The notes: generated from the letters alone by a model not told the origin. A stretch of 64,000 nt of DNA from Euonymus europaeus (GCA_963580455.1 OY756963.1:14403555-14467554), one strand, 5' to 3'; positions 47,212-57,958 are shown, counted from the first letter of the stretch. Numbers and translations: made by a program.

Positions 47212-49734
47212 TTAGAGTACATTGCACTTATCACATATGTTGTCATATGCTCATCTGTAAAGTAATCTTTGGAAAATATTCCTTAAGAGTTACTCCTTTT
47301 TGGAGGGTTGAATGAGTACCATTCGGCTTAGCATCAACATATTTCTTTCTTCCCAATCGACGTTTAGGTAGGGAGTCCTTATTTTTTCTCCTAAGGCTGG
47401 ACTCTTCATTTGGAACGGTAGGCATCGGACTTGGAAGAGCCAAAATTTGATTCGACGGGATAAACATCCTCTCCGGCTTCTTACTTCCACCCAACCTTCA
47501 TCTTAGGCCAGCAATTCTTCCATATAATACCAACCAGTTGGTTGATTTTTTTAGCACCTTTCATTTCGAAGGAAATCCTCGAGATCCAAGGAAGGTGTTG
47601 CCAACAACTTTTGTGGTCTATACTTCTCCTTTTTAGTAATGAAAGTTGACCACCCATCATCTACTTCATCTGCATACTCAGATGATGATTACCACACATC
47701 CAAATCATCAGTCATGATTTCATACAAAGTTGGCCTATCTATAGCTTGTGGTGGCGACATTCCTAGATATGTGTAGATTGTAGTAGCTTCATCATCTACA
47801 ATGAACTGCACCGTTACGGCTCCTTTATGTTGCTCAGCAATTAGCTCCATATTTGATATTTCCATATTGAAGGACGAGGACACGGATTGATCTTCTACCG
47901 ACAGTGGAATGGGATCAAATGACCCAAAAGTCACGCAATTAGCTTCGACATTACTAGTAAGATCAAGATCGATCTTGTTCTCTCTTGTCAATCGCATTAT
48001 TATGTCCTTCAGGAAAAAACATTTCTCAATTGGATGACTGATGATTTGGTGATACTTACAATACTTGGGATTGTCAACTCGACCAACTTCTTCCTGCCTC
48101 TTTGAAGTGGGAAGCTCTATGCGCTTTTGCTCCAGCAGTTGGTTTAGAATTCCAGAAACTTCGAAATCCGTAATTGGGTATTCCTTTTCTTGCATTTATT
48201 TCAAGGTTGGTCGTTCCTTGAATTGAGTTTGATCTTTACGAGTTTTAGACTCGGATTTAGATTTCTGTGTGGAAATTTTGACTAGATTAGTTGTGACAAC
48301 CATGGATTCTTTAGTCCGTGAGGGTTTTGAATCCTTTTTCACTTCTTTCTTTGTTTCTTTCTTTTCACAAGGATCACTTGGCAAATAGCTTCCATGCCTT
48401 GCTATTTGAATTTCCAAGTCATGGGCTCGAGTTGCAAGTTTCTCGAAGGAATGAGGCATATTAGCTTGAAGGTTATACAGTAACCCTGATGCATTCCTTG
48501 AACACACATATCAATGGAAGAGCTTTCGCTTATACGTTCCTTGTAATTTAGGACAAGGTTCCTCCAACGCTCAATATACTCAACCACAGCTTCTTCCTTG
48601 TTTTGCCTCATCCTTGCAAATTCTGGAAGACTAACAGTCCGTCGAGTGTTGTAAAAGCGAGTTAGAAACTCGCGTTCAAGTCAATCCGAACCTTCAATAG
48701 AGCAAGCTGGAAGGTCAGTATCTTTTAGGGAACACATGAATTGTTTTACCATTGAATCACCAAATGTGCCCGCATTATTGCAAGTTTCAATGACATGAGC
48801 AACATGTTTCGAATTACCCTTTCCATCAAATTGTTGGAACTTAAGGGGCTGATAGCCCCATGGCATGCAAATCTCATCGATCCGATGACTATAAGGTTTT
48901 ACATAAACCAAAGATGATTGGGCTCCGCCATACTGAGCCCGGATTGTATCAACAATAATGCTTTGGAGCTGATCGACAAAGAGTGAAGTAACTGATAAGT
49001 GGGTGGAATCGCGGAGAGCATTTTGTGTTGTCAAGCGATCATGTTCTTCCTACCTTTGTTGAGCTTTGAGAGAATTTGAACCTTCCGGTGCTTTTACCTT
49101 CTCTTGGAACAAAATTTTCATGGCTTTGTTCCATGATTGGACTTAGGGAATCCAATCGCTTTATGAGTGCAGCAATTTGTTTGTCCTTCTCTTCCAAGAA
49201 CTTTGTCATTTGCTCCATGGCGGAAGTCATTTGTTTTAGCTGATCTTTCAAACTTGTTGTGGCCTCAGTTATCATGACTGGCACGGGAACATTAGATTCT
49301 GATGTAGTGATGTCGTAAGCAGCACACTTCCATGATGTCCACTGCTTAGAATGAGACTTGGACTTAGGCTCATCATCCGAGTCACTAGAATATACATATT
49401 CCGTTTCTTTCGTTTTGGGAGATTTGGACTCATCCTCTAAAGGAGAGGTGTAATCACCCCATTTTCGTGATGCCAACTTCATTGAATGAGATTTAGACTC
49501 AGATTCATCATCTAAGCATTCGAAATATATATCTTTCGTAGATTTGGACTTGGACTTGGACTTAGACTTAGTCTTAGTCTCAAGGGACTTTTTCTGACCC
49601 TTGTTTGAGAACTTCTTCAAGGGAGAAGTCAATTGTGATTCTCCAGATTTAACTCGCGTACGAGTTGCATGGGAGACTTCGTCAATGACATCAGTCTTCA
49701 TTATGAGAATCAAGAATTCATTCGTAGATTCCAT
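47212..49734 (-). pseudogene. Tat element gag and gag-pol linker, broken
   Basis: The minus strand begins at ATG 49734 with a K/S-rich N terminus containing an SKSKSKSKST run and a coiled coil (LKDQLKQMTSAMEQMTKFLEEK). Gag blocks follow: PWGYQPLKFQQFDGKGNSKH, VAHVIETCNNAGTFGD, RFYNTRRTV, EYIERWRNLVLNYK, SSSIDMCVQGMHQGY and FEKLATRAHDLEIQIA. A cysteine-histidine cluster YCKYHQIISHPIEKCFFLKD (near 48060) is zinc-knuckle-like. Stops or shifts lie near 49036, 48681, 48402 and 48196. The segment between RFYN and the earlier SIEGSD lacks the usual DWYT part, a small deletion. The linker ends at the CACTA insertion. Confidence 0.83.
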
Positions 49735-49803
49735 TGTTTTGACTTGAAGTCAAGAGACTTCAACTGAATTTAGTAAATTCAATTGAGAGATGAGAGGAGA
49801 AGA

Positions 49804-49823
49804 GTGTCCCACCAGGTGTGCCA
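49804..49823 (-). other. Putative primer binding site of the Tat element
   Basis: On the minus strand TGGCACACCTGGTGGGACAC follows the 5' LTR after AATTTC. A TGG start a few bases inside the LTR after an ATTTC-like spacer is usual in Tat and Athila elements. The tRNA was not identified. Confidence 0.55.
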
Positions 49824-49829
49824 GAAATT

Positions 49830-50541
49830 TGTATGCAACAAATTTCGCGTGTAAATTAAATACACTTAAAATTTAGTATAAATTACTAATTTGTAAATCA
49901 AAGTGGACTTGATCTCTTCTCGTTGAACGTGATCGTCAAGTGCGCAAATCCGCTGATTAGCGATTGAATGGTTGAAGATACTTTTTTTAATCGAATTAAA
50001 AAAATTCGTTCTAGGACTTGACTTGAAACTTGAACTTGAGACTTGGAGGAATTCTAAGAATTCCGAATTTGGAGAGCTTGGACTTGGAACACTTCAACTT
50101 GAAGGAATTGAAAGAATTCCAGATTTGAGACTTGCACTTGATCTTGAAGAACTTGGACTTGAGACTTGAAGAACTTGAAGGAATTCAAAGAATTTCGATT
50201 TGGAGACTTGAACTTGAACTTGAAGAACTTGATGGAATTCAAAGAATTCTGATTTTGGAGACTTGTACTTGTGGAGAATTTGAGAGAGTTTTCCCAAAGT
50301 TCGTAAACTTTCTTTGTCCCCCCCTCCCACCCTCCCCCAAATGAGCTTGGTATTTATAGGAAAAGAGAGAGGTGGAATTTACGTGACATGCCCTTGACAT
50401 CAAGGGTATTGTAGAGAAATCACTTGTTTAGTGATTATCTCTTTGATTTTATTTTAATTTGGTTTGGACTCTTTAAAAATTTAATTAATTTAATTTAAAG
50501 GGCTCTAATAATTTAATTATCAATTTTTTTTAATGTCCACA
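49830..50541 (-). repeat. 5' LTR of the Tat element, 712 bp
   Basis: On the plus strand it starts TGTATGCAAC and ends AATGTCCACA. The last 111 bases match 1-170. About 49985-50280 is made of degenerate direct repeats (GACTTGAACTTGAAGAACTTG, GGAATTCAAAGAATTC). The outer target duplication candidate is ATCCC at 50542-50546; its partner is outside the window. Confidence 0.8.
49985..50280 (-). repeat. Tandem repeats inside the Tat 5' LTR
   Basis: Units of about 60-70 bases combine ACTTGGACTTGAGACTTGAAG with a GGAATTC-AAGAATTC inverted motif, at least four times. ORFs on both strands here reflect the repeat. GAATTC-type palindromes on each unit may form small hairpins. Confidence 0.75.
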
Positions 50542-52141
50542 ATCCCAAAGAAATATTTTTCGCTCCAAATTGGACAAAACCTTTAAAAATTTCTATATGA
50601 AGAGATTTAAACAATTATGAACCATCAAAGTTGATCGCATGCACTTTTTCATGTTATTTGATGTCTAACCCGGTTATCAGGTCACCGATAACTCAAAATT
50701 TGTTAAAATCATAACCCGAAACCCAGTGCCCAATAACCGAGTTCAGGCTGGGTTATGCTCGGTTCTTATCGAACTAGGTTGAGCAGATCGATAAGTATAG
50801 GATTAACAGGTTGGGTTGAAAACCGAGTACCTATGTGCAGCCCTAATGTTGCCACACCTATACGTCCACTCATGGTCATAGATATACTCATCTTTGGCCT
50901 AACAAATGAAAGCCCAAATATTTTTCTTGTATCAGACTTAATCATGAAAGCCCAATGACATTTGTCAGACAGCCTATAAACATTAGTCATATAGATTAAT
51001 CAATTTCCATAATCTAAATTAATTTGAGCTTAGTCACATATTTATAGTTGGATCACATTTGGAGCGCACATCAAAGCACACTTTGTGGTATTGACATAGG
51101 CTTGAGCAGAAAACACAAGAATCAGCAGGGACAGAAAAGATGGTATGTCAATTCATGGGTTAAAGAAATTTATTTGTTTTAGCTATCAAGACCCTGCATT
51201 GTACTTGAGCTGTTGCGTAAGAAAACTACAAATTAAAGGTAAATAAGTTCATAAAACCAAAACCTCAGCTTCGTTTCTAGTCTATGGCTTATTCCTTCCA
51301 TCGGAACCTTCACCTGCAATAATCAATTTTAAATATCAACATTAGTGTAAAATATTTGCCTATTTCTTTTTTAAGTTTTTGTTTGGGTTTTCAATGTGTC
51401 GAATACAACCACTCTTTTATTTTGCATTAATGCAGTACTGATTCTCAACTCCGTTCCACTGCAGTCTGCGACCAAATATAATGATCCTCAGCGTATGGGT
51501 ATTTTTTTGTTTGAGTGTTCAATTGCCACCATCCAATCCAATCCAATCCAATCCAATATAAACTGGAACATGATGTAAAGTGCGAGTCCTTGAGTAATAG
51601 AAATTAGTGAAAGAGCAGCATGATTGGATCATGTAAGCTTGCCACGATCATGCTTTTTTTAATGCAAAAGAGAACTTTTATTAACGCCGGCTCCAATTGC
51701 TTGTCTTTAATAATACTAAACCTAAACAAGGGCTGGGGTTCTTGTATATGAAATGGTTGAGAGTCAAGAAATGTGTTAGAAATCAACTTCTGCATATTTA
51801 CATTTGGAAGTGCTATCAGATTAAACTAATTCCTTGTCAATAATATACATCTGTCAGTACTGTAGTTATTCCAGGAGCATTCCAGTGAAGAATCTCAGAA
51901 TTCTTCCAGGAAACGGTTTTCATTTTGCAGCCATCACCACCTTTACATACAACTAAATGATAACAGAAATGATTAGAAAACCCAAATAGCAACAAATAGA
52001 TAACCAGATAAACACAAACAGTACCTAATAAAACATACAAAACAGACTCCTCACTCACTGGTCACTGCTGCCATATGTCCAACAACAAAATGCAAGCAAA
52101 GTTGAAAACCATTAAAGCACAAGTACACATTCTGTTTTACT
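50542..52141. other. Intergenic DNA right of the transposon stack
   Basis: No gene is recognised. A (CCAAT)n microsatellite of five to six units lies at 51531-51556. The part around 51840-52141 is likely 3' untranslated DNA of the MBD gene. An exon-like stretch preceded by a TTATTGCAG acceptor on the minus strand near 51316 could be an alternative last exon, but this is weak. Confidence 0.4.
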
Positions 52142-53343
52142 TCAACCGTTTTTACTACCACTGGCAGACCCCTTAGAAATAGTGCCATCCACAATCTTAG
52201 GTGAGATGAAAGCAAAATTGTCAAGGGAGAGATGTTGATAATCTGAATTTGTTTCCAGAAATGATCTTAGTTCGCTGAAACATTTCACCCTCTTCCCGGT
52301 TGGAGTACGGTAGTAAACATCAATCTTTGAGTAATCGCGTCTCGGCACCATGATTCTCGTGAATCCTTCTGGAGTCCTAGGAATGCCAGGACTGTCAGTG
52401 ACCCACATATGAGATGCGTCAACCTTCATTTCAATATCGGCAGGGTCCTTGCAAGACACTCCAGATTTGTTGTCACCACATAAAAATGGTTCTTCCGCCA
52501 CTCGGCTTCTGATATGCATATATTCTTGCTCTGTATCAATGGACCTCCATTTCAAGCAATCATTGCATTGAACAGCATAACTATTGACGGACAGCAACTG
52601 CAGCAAAGCAGTTTAATGGAAAGTTAATTAAAAAATAAATAATATATATATATGAGTGCCAAATAAAATCACCTCTATCTATCCTATTTTTTCCATAAAA
52701 AGTATGGGATTTCAACAGAAAATCAACACTCAACAAATATAGACTTGAAAATAACCAGCATTGTCACCTACTTCTACTTAAGAGAAGATATTCTTACCAC
52801 ATATTGAGATTTAAAAATCACAACAAATAAACTAACATAATCTAAGCAGGAACAGAAATTAGCATGGAAAGTCATAAATCATGAGATATTTTGTCATTTC
52901 ATTTCTGTTGCCTCTTACAGTATTACACTCATAATCACATTTCAGTACAAGTAAAAGGCAATTACTTAGACATGCATTGCATTGTTCTGCCAGCAAGTTA
53001 CAAACTTTTACTTGTTCAAAGCTCCAATTAAATCTAAAGAATGTTTAAATCCACAAAAACATCTGATTCAGAACAATTAGATGACATCAGACAGGACATG
53101 CGCAAACACAATACTGATTTGAAGAAAGAAAAAAACAATTAGCCTGGATTTCAAAACAAGGACCCTTTTATGTTATCTAGAGCATAAGCAAACAATACCC
53201 ACACCCAGATCCACCGGCATTGTCAAATGGAAGAAGAAATACTGACCAACCGAGAACGATTTGAGAAAATCATCAGAATAGATTTTCTCGTCTACCTTGG
53301 AAGACTTCTTCATTGGCGCTGTTCTGGGTGGTTTCCCTGTCAT
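52142..53343 (-). CDS. CW-type zinc finger / methyl-CpG-binding domain protein (MBD4-like), two exons
   Basis: Exon 1 is 53343-53251, from ATG at MTGKPPRTAP to DDFLKSFS; exon 2 is 52597-52142. The intron begins GTTGGT and ends TTTGCTGCAG; a nearby GTCAGT donor would break the frame, so I chose the first. The 182-residue product has a CW zinc finger near residues 37-90 (YAVQCNDCLKWR, EEPFLC, GVSCKDPADI) and an MBD near residues 98-165 (PEGFTRIMVPRRDYSKIDVY, TPTGKRVKCFSELRSFLE, FAFISPKIV). Plant proteins with this pair belong to the MBD1/2/4/12 group, nuclear chromatin readers for which methyl-CpG binding is weak or unproved. CW fingers can read H3 lysine 4 methylation. No stops; it looks intact and is the clearest host gene in the window. 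Confidence 0.88.
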
Positions 53344-53882
53344 TGTGCACTCTGTATCTGTTGCTGAGTGAGAATCCAAGTAGAAGAGAGTAGAGACTTG
53401 AGACTATCTTATTAATGGTAAACGCGTTCAATGGCGAAGATCAAATATAGCCATCCAACAATCAATAAATAAATAAACCCTACTAAAACTTTACTGATTT
53501 ACTCTCCCCCTTTCCCCTTACCCAATAATTTAAAAAGAAGAAGAAGATGAACAGTCGGCTCGGTAAACCCAACCAACACCAGTCACTGTTCAGTCAGTCG
53601 TTTTTATGACCCTAAAAGGCCATCTGGCGTAGACTTTTTACACATCGATAAACCCAACCAACAGTCATTCAGTTATTCATTCTTCCTGTAAACCAAATGG
53701 GCCGAAGGGTTTTTGGGAGGTCCACGATGATTTGAGGCCCATATTGTGACTGAGATAGTGAGATGTATGTTTTCGATAAACAGTAATTATTAAAGAAAAC
53801 TAAAAGCAAAAGCTTTAGCAGGAACGCTCACACGAACTGTCCTTGGTCAGAACCCTTTCCTCTCCCTTGATCTCTGTGGAAA
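53344..53882. promoter_or_regulatory. 539-bp divergent promoter between MBD-CW gene and lysine-rich gene
   Basis: The two genes start back to back. The stretch includes a poly-A/GAAGAAGAAGA run near 53530-53550. Two similar segments of the form AACCCAACCAACA...CAGTCA occur near 53568-53600 and 53652-53675. No clear TATA box was assigned. A shared regulatory region is inferred from layout only. Confidence 0.5.
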
Positions 53883-55799
53883 ATGGCGCCAAACCCACCC
53901 ACCGGCAACCCTCCTCCACCGGGTATGCACAATCTCGTCGTAGAGATTTCCAATTCCATTCGGTCATGCCACTCCCCATCTGCCTTCCCCATCAACCCCA
54001 TTATCTCTAGGCCCAAGTCTAAATTATCTGAGAGTGACGCCGAATCCATTGCCGACGATGGGGCTTCGTCTTCCAGAATACAGAAGAAGAAAACGAAGAC
54101 GAAGAAGGGTGTGAAACGAAAGTTGTGTTTCGAGGAAATGTCGAAACATACAGGCAAGGGGAACGCTGCTGCTGCTAAGGGAGCCAGTGTCAGAAAGCGG
54201 AAGTTGCGTGAATTTGGGGACGAGACTGACGCCGAGAATAGAAGATTGGAGAGAAAAAGGAAGCTTTATTTGTCGTTGATTGGGGAAGGGGATTACTACG
54301 ACGATGTGAGTACGATTGGGGCAGCAAAGGCTAAGGAGATGACGAAGACAAATACAGAGAAGTGGGAAGACGAAGTTTCTTCCAAGCCACTTGAATGCAA
54401 ATCCTTGGAGCTGTCAATGATGGCCAGTAACAATAAGGCCAAACAGAGTGATAAGGCTCATGGTGATGGTGTCACGTTGGGCTTAGCAAGTAAGGAAGGA
54501 AATGTCAAAGAACAGAAGCTTAATGGTGGTGGTTCTGGCATTGCTGCTACAGCTGCTGCTGATGGTGTCATGGCATTGAAGGTGCCGAGTATGGGACCAT
54601 GTGTCAAAAAAGAGAAGTTGAATGAATTGAGAGACAACAACAAGGCTGCAAATGAAACAACCAAGCGGAAAAACAAGGTTGGAGTGGCGAATGGTGAGAA
54701 AGAGCATTTTTCCTTGATTGGGAAACGGGTTCGGGGTGTAAAGACTAAGCATTTGAAGAAGCAGAAGAGGACGGGGATGTGGGAAGGTCCAGTTTTCTCG
54801 AAGCCATGCAATTTCCAGTACTTGGAGCTGTCAAGGCAGGTCAACAACGTTGATACTGAAGATGAAAGGGCCGAACAAAGTGATAAGGCCGGTGGTTGTA
54901 GTATAACATTGTGCTTGCCAAGTAAGGGGTTGAGTGCCGAAAGGCAGGTGAATGATTGCTATGGCTTTGTTGCTGCTGCTGGTAATGATGGTGAAAAGGA
55001 CAAAGTGAAGCAATTGGCCGGTGGTTGTAGTATAACATTGTGCTTGCCAAGTATGGGGTTGAGTGCCAAAAGGCAGGTGAATGGTGGCTATGGCTTTGTT
55101 GCTGCTGCTGGTAATGATGGTGAAAAGGACAAAGTGAAGCAATTGGGCGACGAAAATGAGGCTGTGGATGAAAGATTGAAGAGTAAAGAGAAGGATAAGG
55201 AGTATTTGTCCTTGATTGGGGTAGGGGATTTGCGCAATGATATGATTATGAATGGGAGAACCAAGGCAAAGAATTTGAAGAAGAAGAAGAAGAAGAAGAA
55301 GAAGAACATGAAGAAGAAGAAGAAGAAGAAGAAGAAGAATATGCAGAAGTTGGAAGGCACAGCTTTTTCCAAGCCACCCGAGTACAAGTCATTGGGGCTG
55401 TCAAATAAGTGCTACAAAGCTAATGCTTCAAATGAAAATGTCAAACAGAGTGATAAGGTGAATGATGGTGTTATAAGGTTTGGCTTGCCGAGTAAGGGAC
55501 CAAGTGTGAAGAATCTGGAGGGGGAAGGGTTGGTTTACAAAAGTGAGGATGTGAATGGAAGATTGGAGAGCCAAAAAAAGATTGAAGTGGTGCATGACTG
55601 GAAGGAGTATTTTTCCTCAATCGGGGGAGGAGATTTGTGGAAAAATACAAGTGTGATCGGTAGTGCCATGGGTAAGGATTTAAAGGAAAAGTCGAAGCAA
55701 TTGAGAATAGCTGAGTTGGAGTTGTTCATCCAGAGAACTGACTTGATTAGCAAAACTGCTGCCGCTGTCATTGATGCTATAAAGTCCTCCCTTTGTTAG
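53883..55799 (+). CDS. Lysine-rich, low-complexity protein of 638 residues, unknown function
   Basis: A single open exon starts in good context (AAAATGGCGCC) and ends TAG at 55797-55799. The protein is basic with nuclear-localisation-like runs (KKKTKTKKGVKRK near residues 68-80, a double poly-Lys tract near 466-488). Four diverged units begin with SLIG.GD-like motifs near residues 130, 276, 441 and 577, each followed by K-rich sequence and, in three, by SKP...LELS or LGLS. A 129-bp tandem duplication (54887-55015, 55016-55144) repeats 43 residues with GGCSITLCLP. The last 35 residues (ELELFIQRTDLISKTAAAVI) may form an amphipathic helix. I do not recognise the family. A nuclear or nucleolar role is inferred from composition only. 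Confidence 0.72.
   Translation: MAPNPPTGNPPPPGMHNLVVEISNSIRSCHSPSAFPINPIISRPKSKLSESDAESIADDGASSSRIQKKKTKTKKGVKRKLCFEEMSKHTGKGNAAAAKGASVRKRKLREFGDETDAENRRLERKRKLYLSLIGEGDYYDDVSTIGAAKAKEMTKTNTEKWEDEVSSKPLECKSLELSMMASNNKAKQSDKAHGDGVTLGLASKEGNVKEQKLNGGGSGIAATAAADGVMALKVPSMGPCVKKEKLNELRDNNKAANETTKRKNKVGVANGEKEHFSLIGKRVRGVKTKHLKKQKRTGMWEGPVFSKPCNFQYLELSRQVNNVDTEDERAEQSDKAGGCSITLCLPSKGLSAERQVNDCYGFVAAAGNDGEKDKVKQLAGGCSITLCLPSMGLSAKRQVNGGYGFVAAAGNDGEKDKVKQLGDENEAVDERLKSKEKDKEYLSLIGVGDLRNDMIMNGRTKAKNLKKKKKKKKKNMKKKKKKKKKNMQKLEGTAFSKPPEYKSLGLSNKCYKANASNENVKQSDKVNDGVIRFGLPSKGPSVKNLEGEGLVYKSEDVNGRLESQKKIEVVHDWKEYFSSIGGGDLWKNTSVIGSAMGKDLKEKSKQLRIAELELFIQRTDLISKTAAAVIDAIKSSLC
54887..55144 (+). repeat. 129-bp in-frame tandem duplication in the lysine-rich gene
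   Basis: Two adjacent copies with only a few differences (AAGGGG/ATGGGG, GCCGAA/GCCAAA, GATTGC/GGTGGC) keep the reading frame because 129 is a multiple of three. The high identity suggests recent duplication or conversion. Confidence 0.85.
55279..55347 (+). repeat. AAG microsatellite coding for poly-lysine
   Basis: Two AAG runs separated by AACATG encode two lysine tracts of nine each. Such tracts are length-variable and can stall ribosomes; that consequence is general knowledge, not shown here. Confidence 0.85.
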
Positions 55800-55858
55800 G
55801 AGAATTTTCATGGCTGCTTGGTTGGATATAGGGTTTTGTGGGATGAATTACCTTCATG

Positions 55859-56013
55859 TTGACTCTGTTCGTGGGTCTTGGTGAGTATGTTCTGTACGTG
55901 GAAGTTATATTTTGTGCATTCCAGATGTCTATGTCCGTTGTTGACTATGTTCGTGGGCCTTGTTGATGATGTTTTGTACATGGAAGTAATATTTTCTGCA
56001 TTCCAGATGACTG
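55859..56013 (+). repeat. Two-copy tandem repeat (~77 bp) after the lysine-rich gene
   Basis: Two diverged copies share TTGACT-TGTTCGTGGG, TGT-GTGGAAGT-ATATTTT and TGCATTCCAGATG. They probably belong to the 3' untranslated region. Confidence 0.7.
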
Positions 56014-56311
56014 TCTTCTTTTGCATCTACCAGTCTTGATAATTTTCTTTGTTTTTGTGAAAAATTTACCAAGGAAATTATTAAAGATGTTGGAAGTAAT
56101 ATTTCATTTTTCACTTGTTCTTGTTATCGAACACTCATCTTGTTTTGCAGTCTTGAATTGTATAACATAGCCTTCCCAGAAACTGCTTTCTTATAATTTC
56201 TTAAATTGTGTGTTCCATGTTGGGGTTTGATCCCGAGCTTGGACTGTTTCGGGTCATGTTCTCTTGTGTTAAGTTTGTGTTGTGCATGTTGAATAGTTTA
56301 ACCACTTATTC

Positions 56312-56613
56312 ATTATTAATAGAGAACAAATCCAACGGCAACTCCTCACACAGTAAGTACCCATGATGAAAATTATTAATAGAGAACAAATCCAACGGCA
56401 ACTCCTCACACAGTAAGTACCCTGATGAAAATTATTAATAGAGAACAAATCCAACGGCAACTCCTCACACAGTAAGTACCCATGATGAAAATTATTAATA
56501 GAGAACAAATCCAACGGCAACTCCTCACACAGTAAGTACCCTGATGAAAATTATTAATAGAGAACAAATCCAACGGCAACTCCTCACACAGTAAGTACCC
56601 ATGATGAAAATTA
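56312..56613 (+). repeat. Five-copy tandem array alternating 60 and 59 bp
   Basis: Units start at 56312, 56372, 56431, 56491 and 56550. Each carries ATTATTAATAGAGAACAAAT, then CCAACGGCAACTCCTCACAC and AGTAAGTACC. They alternate between CCATGATG and CCTGATG ends, so the true repeat is a 119-bp dimer. Units are otherwise identical. Confidence 0.93.
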
Positions 56614-56903
56614 TCATAGCAGCCAAAGTCAATGGCACCCTTTCCAGAATTGACAGGGGAAAAATCAATCGCATGTTCTATGAGGTGTCCATTTTTAAGT
56701 CAAGCAAAGAAAGAACAATGCGCGCGAGGAGGCAGACACGGACGGGACTCACCACAGAATCACGCGAATTGCACACAGTTTAGAATGAAAGTAATAGATA
56801 ATTAAATTATTTTTTATGCAAATTAATCATCCAAAACGGTATAAAAAAGAGAGTAAAATCCAGTTTCACCATAGTCAAATGTTAATCAGATACAAACTTC
56901 ACC

Positions 56904-57826
56904 TTATCCAATACGTAGCTGGCTTGGCTCCAATTGCAAAAGCATTCTCCCCACTCTGTCAATTGCTTCCAGCACATCAGCATTTGTCAGAGGCTCATCA
57001 CCGATGTTTGCTTTCAGTGTTCTGTGGTTGATGATTTACGCTGAAAGTATTCAAAAGATCCAAAAATAATGAAGGGAATGTAAATTGTGCTGCCCCTCAA
57101 AGTCTCAAATCGTTTTTAAGAGGACTGAATTTGATCATAGAGAGGCTCAAAACGTCATACAAAATCATCAATCACAAATTATTCGACAGAGACTCAAATG
57201 AAAATGGATTGTTTCCACGACTTGAAATTTAGCTCTGGTAAATTGTTATAACTATCCTAAAATCAAGAAATTGAGATTAATCAATTACCCTCAAGAAGTG
57301 AAATACATATTGGCAAGAACCAAGTAGATTTGAAAAAAGGAAAGAGACGTTAACTAACCAAGTTGGTGGATCTTAGACTTGAGATGGTCAAGTTTGATCT
57401 GATGAATCAAAGCAAAATAAAGATTAGTAGCTAATCTATAGTTAGCTTTTCTGGCAAAAAGTAAACTCCACCGTGATTCTGCTTCTTGTATAAAATCCAA
57501 TTCCATTGACAAAAATATGCTATTGGGCTTCCGTATAGGAAAAATAAGCTTCAAATTCTCACCCAGCTTAGAATCTGTAATCCTTTTCCTTCGATTTCCC
57601 CTCTTTTTTTTTTTTGTATGATCCGTTTTCCTTTCTTCTCATTATTCATGAGCATAAAATTCGTTGCAAATCAATCAGGGCACCCAAGAGCCTAGAAAAG
57701 TAAGGCAGAGGCAAGCCCAACCCTTTCATAAATTAGTAGACATAATAAACACACACCTCAGAAATGCGGTCACTACAATCCTCACGCTGACTGCACAGCT
57801 TCTCCTCCTCTTTTGCTTCTTCATAC
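56904..57826 (-). CDS. Probable 3' exons of an unidentified minus-strand gene
   Basis: Three in-phase exon candidates were found. 57826-57757 follows TCAATTTCACAG and encodes YEEAKEEEKLCSQREDCSDR. 57398-57359 follows TTGATTCATCAG and encodes IKLDHLKSKIHQL. 57010-56904 follows an AG and encodes ANIGDEPLTNADVLEAIDRV and a short tail ending QLRIG, stop at 56904-56906. The helical, charged content suggests a coiled-coil protein. An upstream exon at about 57926-57902 (GTCTTA donor) could join in phase, but no start was fixed. I do not recognise the product. It could be a real gene whose 5' part was disturbed by the repeats to the right. Confidence 0.38.
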
Positions 57827-57958
57827 CTGTGAAATTGATGAAAGTGAGATGCAGAACCTATCAGAAAAAACACCAACGAAGTAATATTTACTAAGACTTC
57901 ATCTTCCATTGAGACGTCGGCCCTAATCAATACATCAATCAATCAATACATCAAAACA

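Larger units (their letters stand above)
1..50541 (-). mobile_element. Tat/Ogre-lineage Ty3/gypsy LTR retrotransposon, split by three nested insertions (3' end cut by window edge)
   Basis: The outermost element reads right to left: 5' LTR 49830-50541, PBS-like site, gag, linker, reverse transcriptase, RNase H, second RNase H, integrase, antisense gene, polypurine tract and partial 3' LTR at 1-170. The order was recovered by joining the reading frames across the three insertions. At each junction, removing the insertion and one target duplication restores continuous homology: RT to connection domain across 23050-33493, and RNase H to tether across 6547-22703. About 12.0 kb of element sequence remains, so the full length was probably near 12.5 kb. 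The extra RNase H after pol and an added gene between integrase and 3' LTR are known traits of the Tat lineage. All coding regions carry stops or frameshifts, so it is non-autonomous now. A protease D-T/S-G motif was not found. Confidence 0.88.

Noticed and set aside
51837..52058. Hydrophobic 73-residue ORF after the MBD gene
   Set aside because: It is likely 3' untranslated DNA; it has no similarity and its frame does not join the MBD exons.
55088..55387. Minus-strand ORF with long poly-phenylalanine
   Set aside because: It is the antisense of the AAG poly-lysine tract of the real gene.
56312..56613. CRISPR-like array
   Set aside because: Units are contiguous with no unique spacers, in a plant nuclear sequence.
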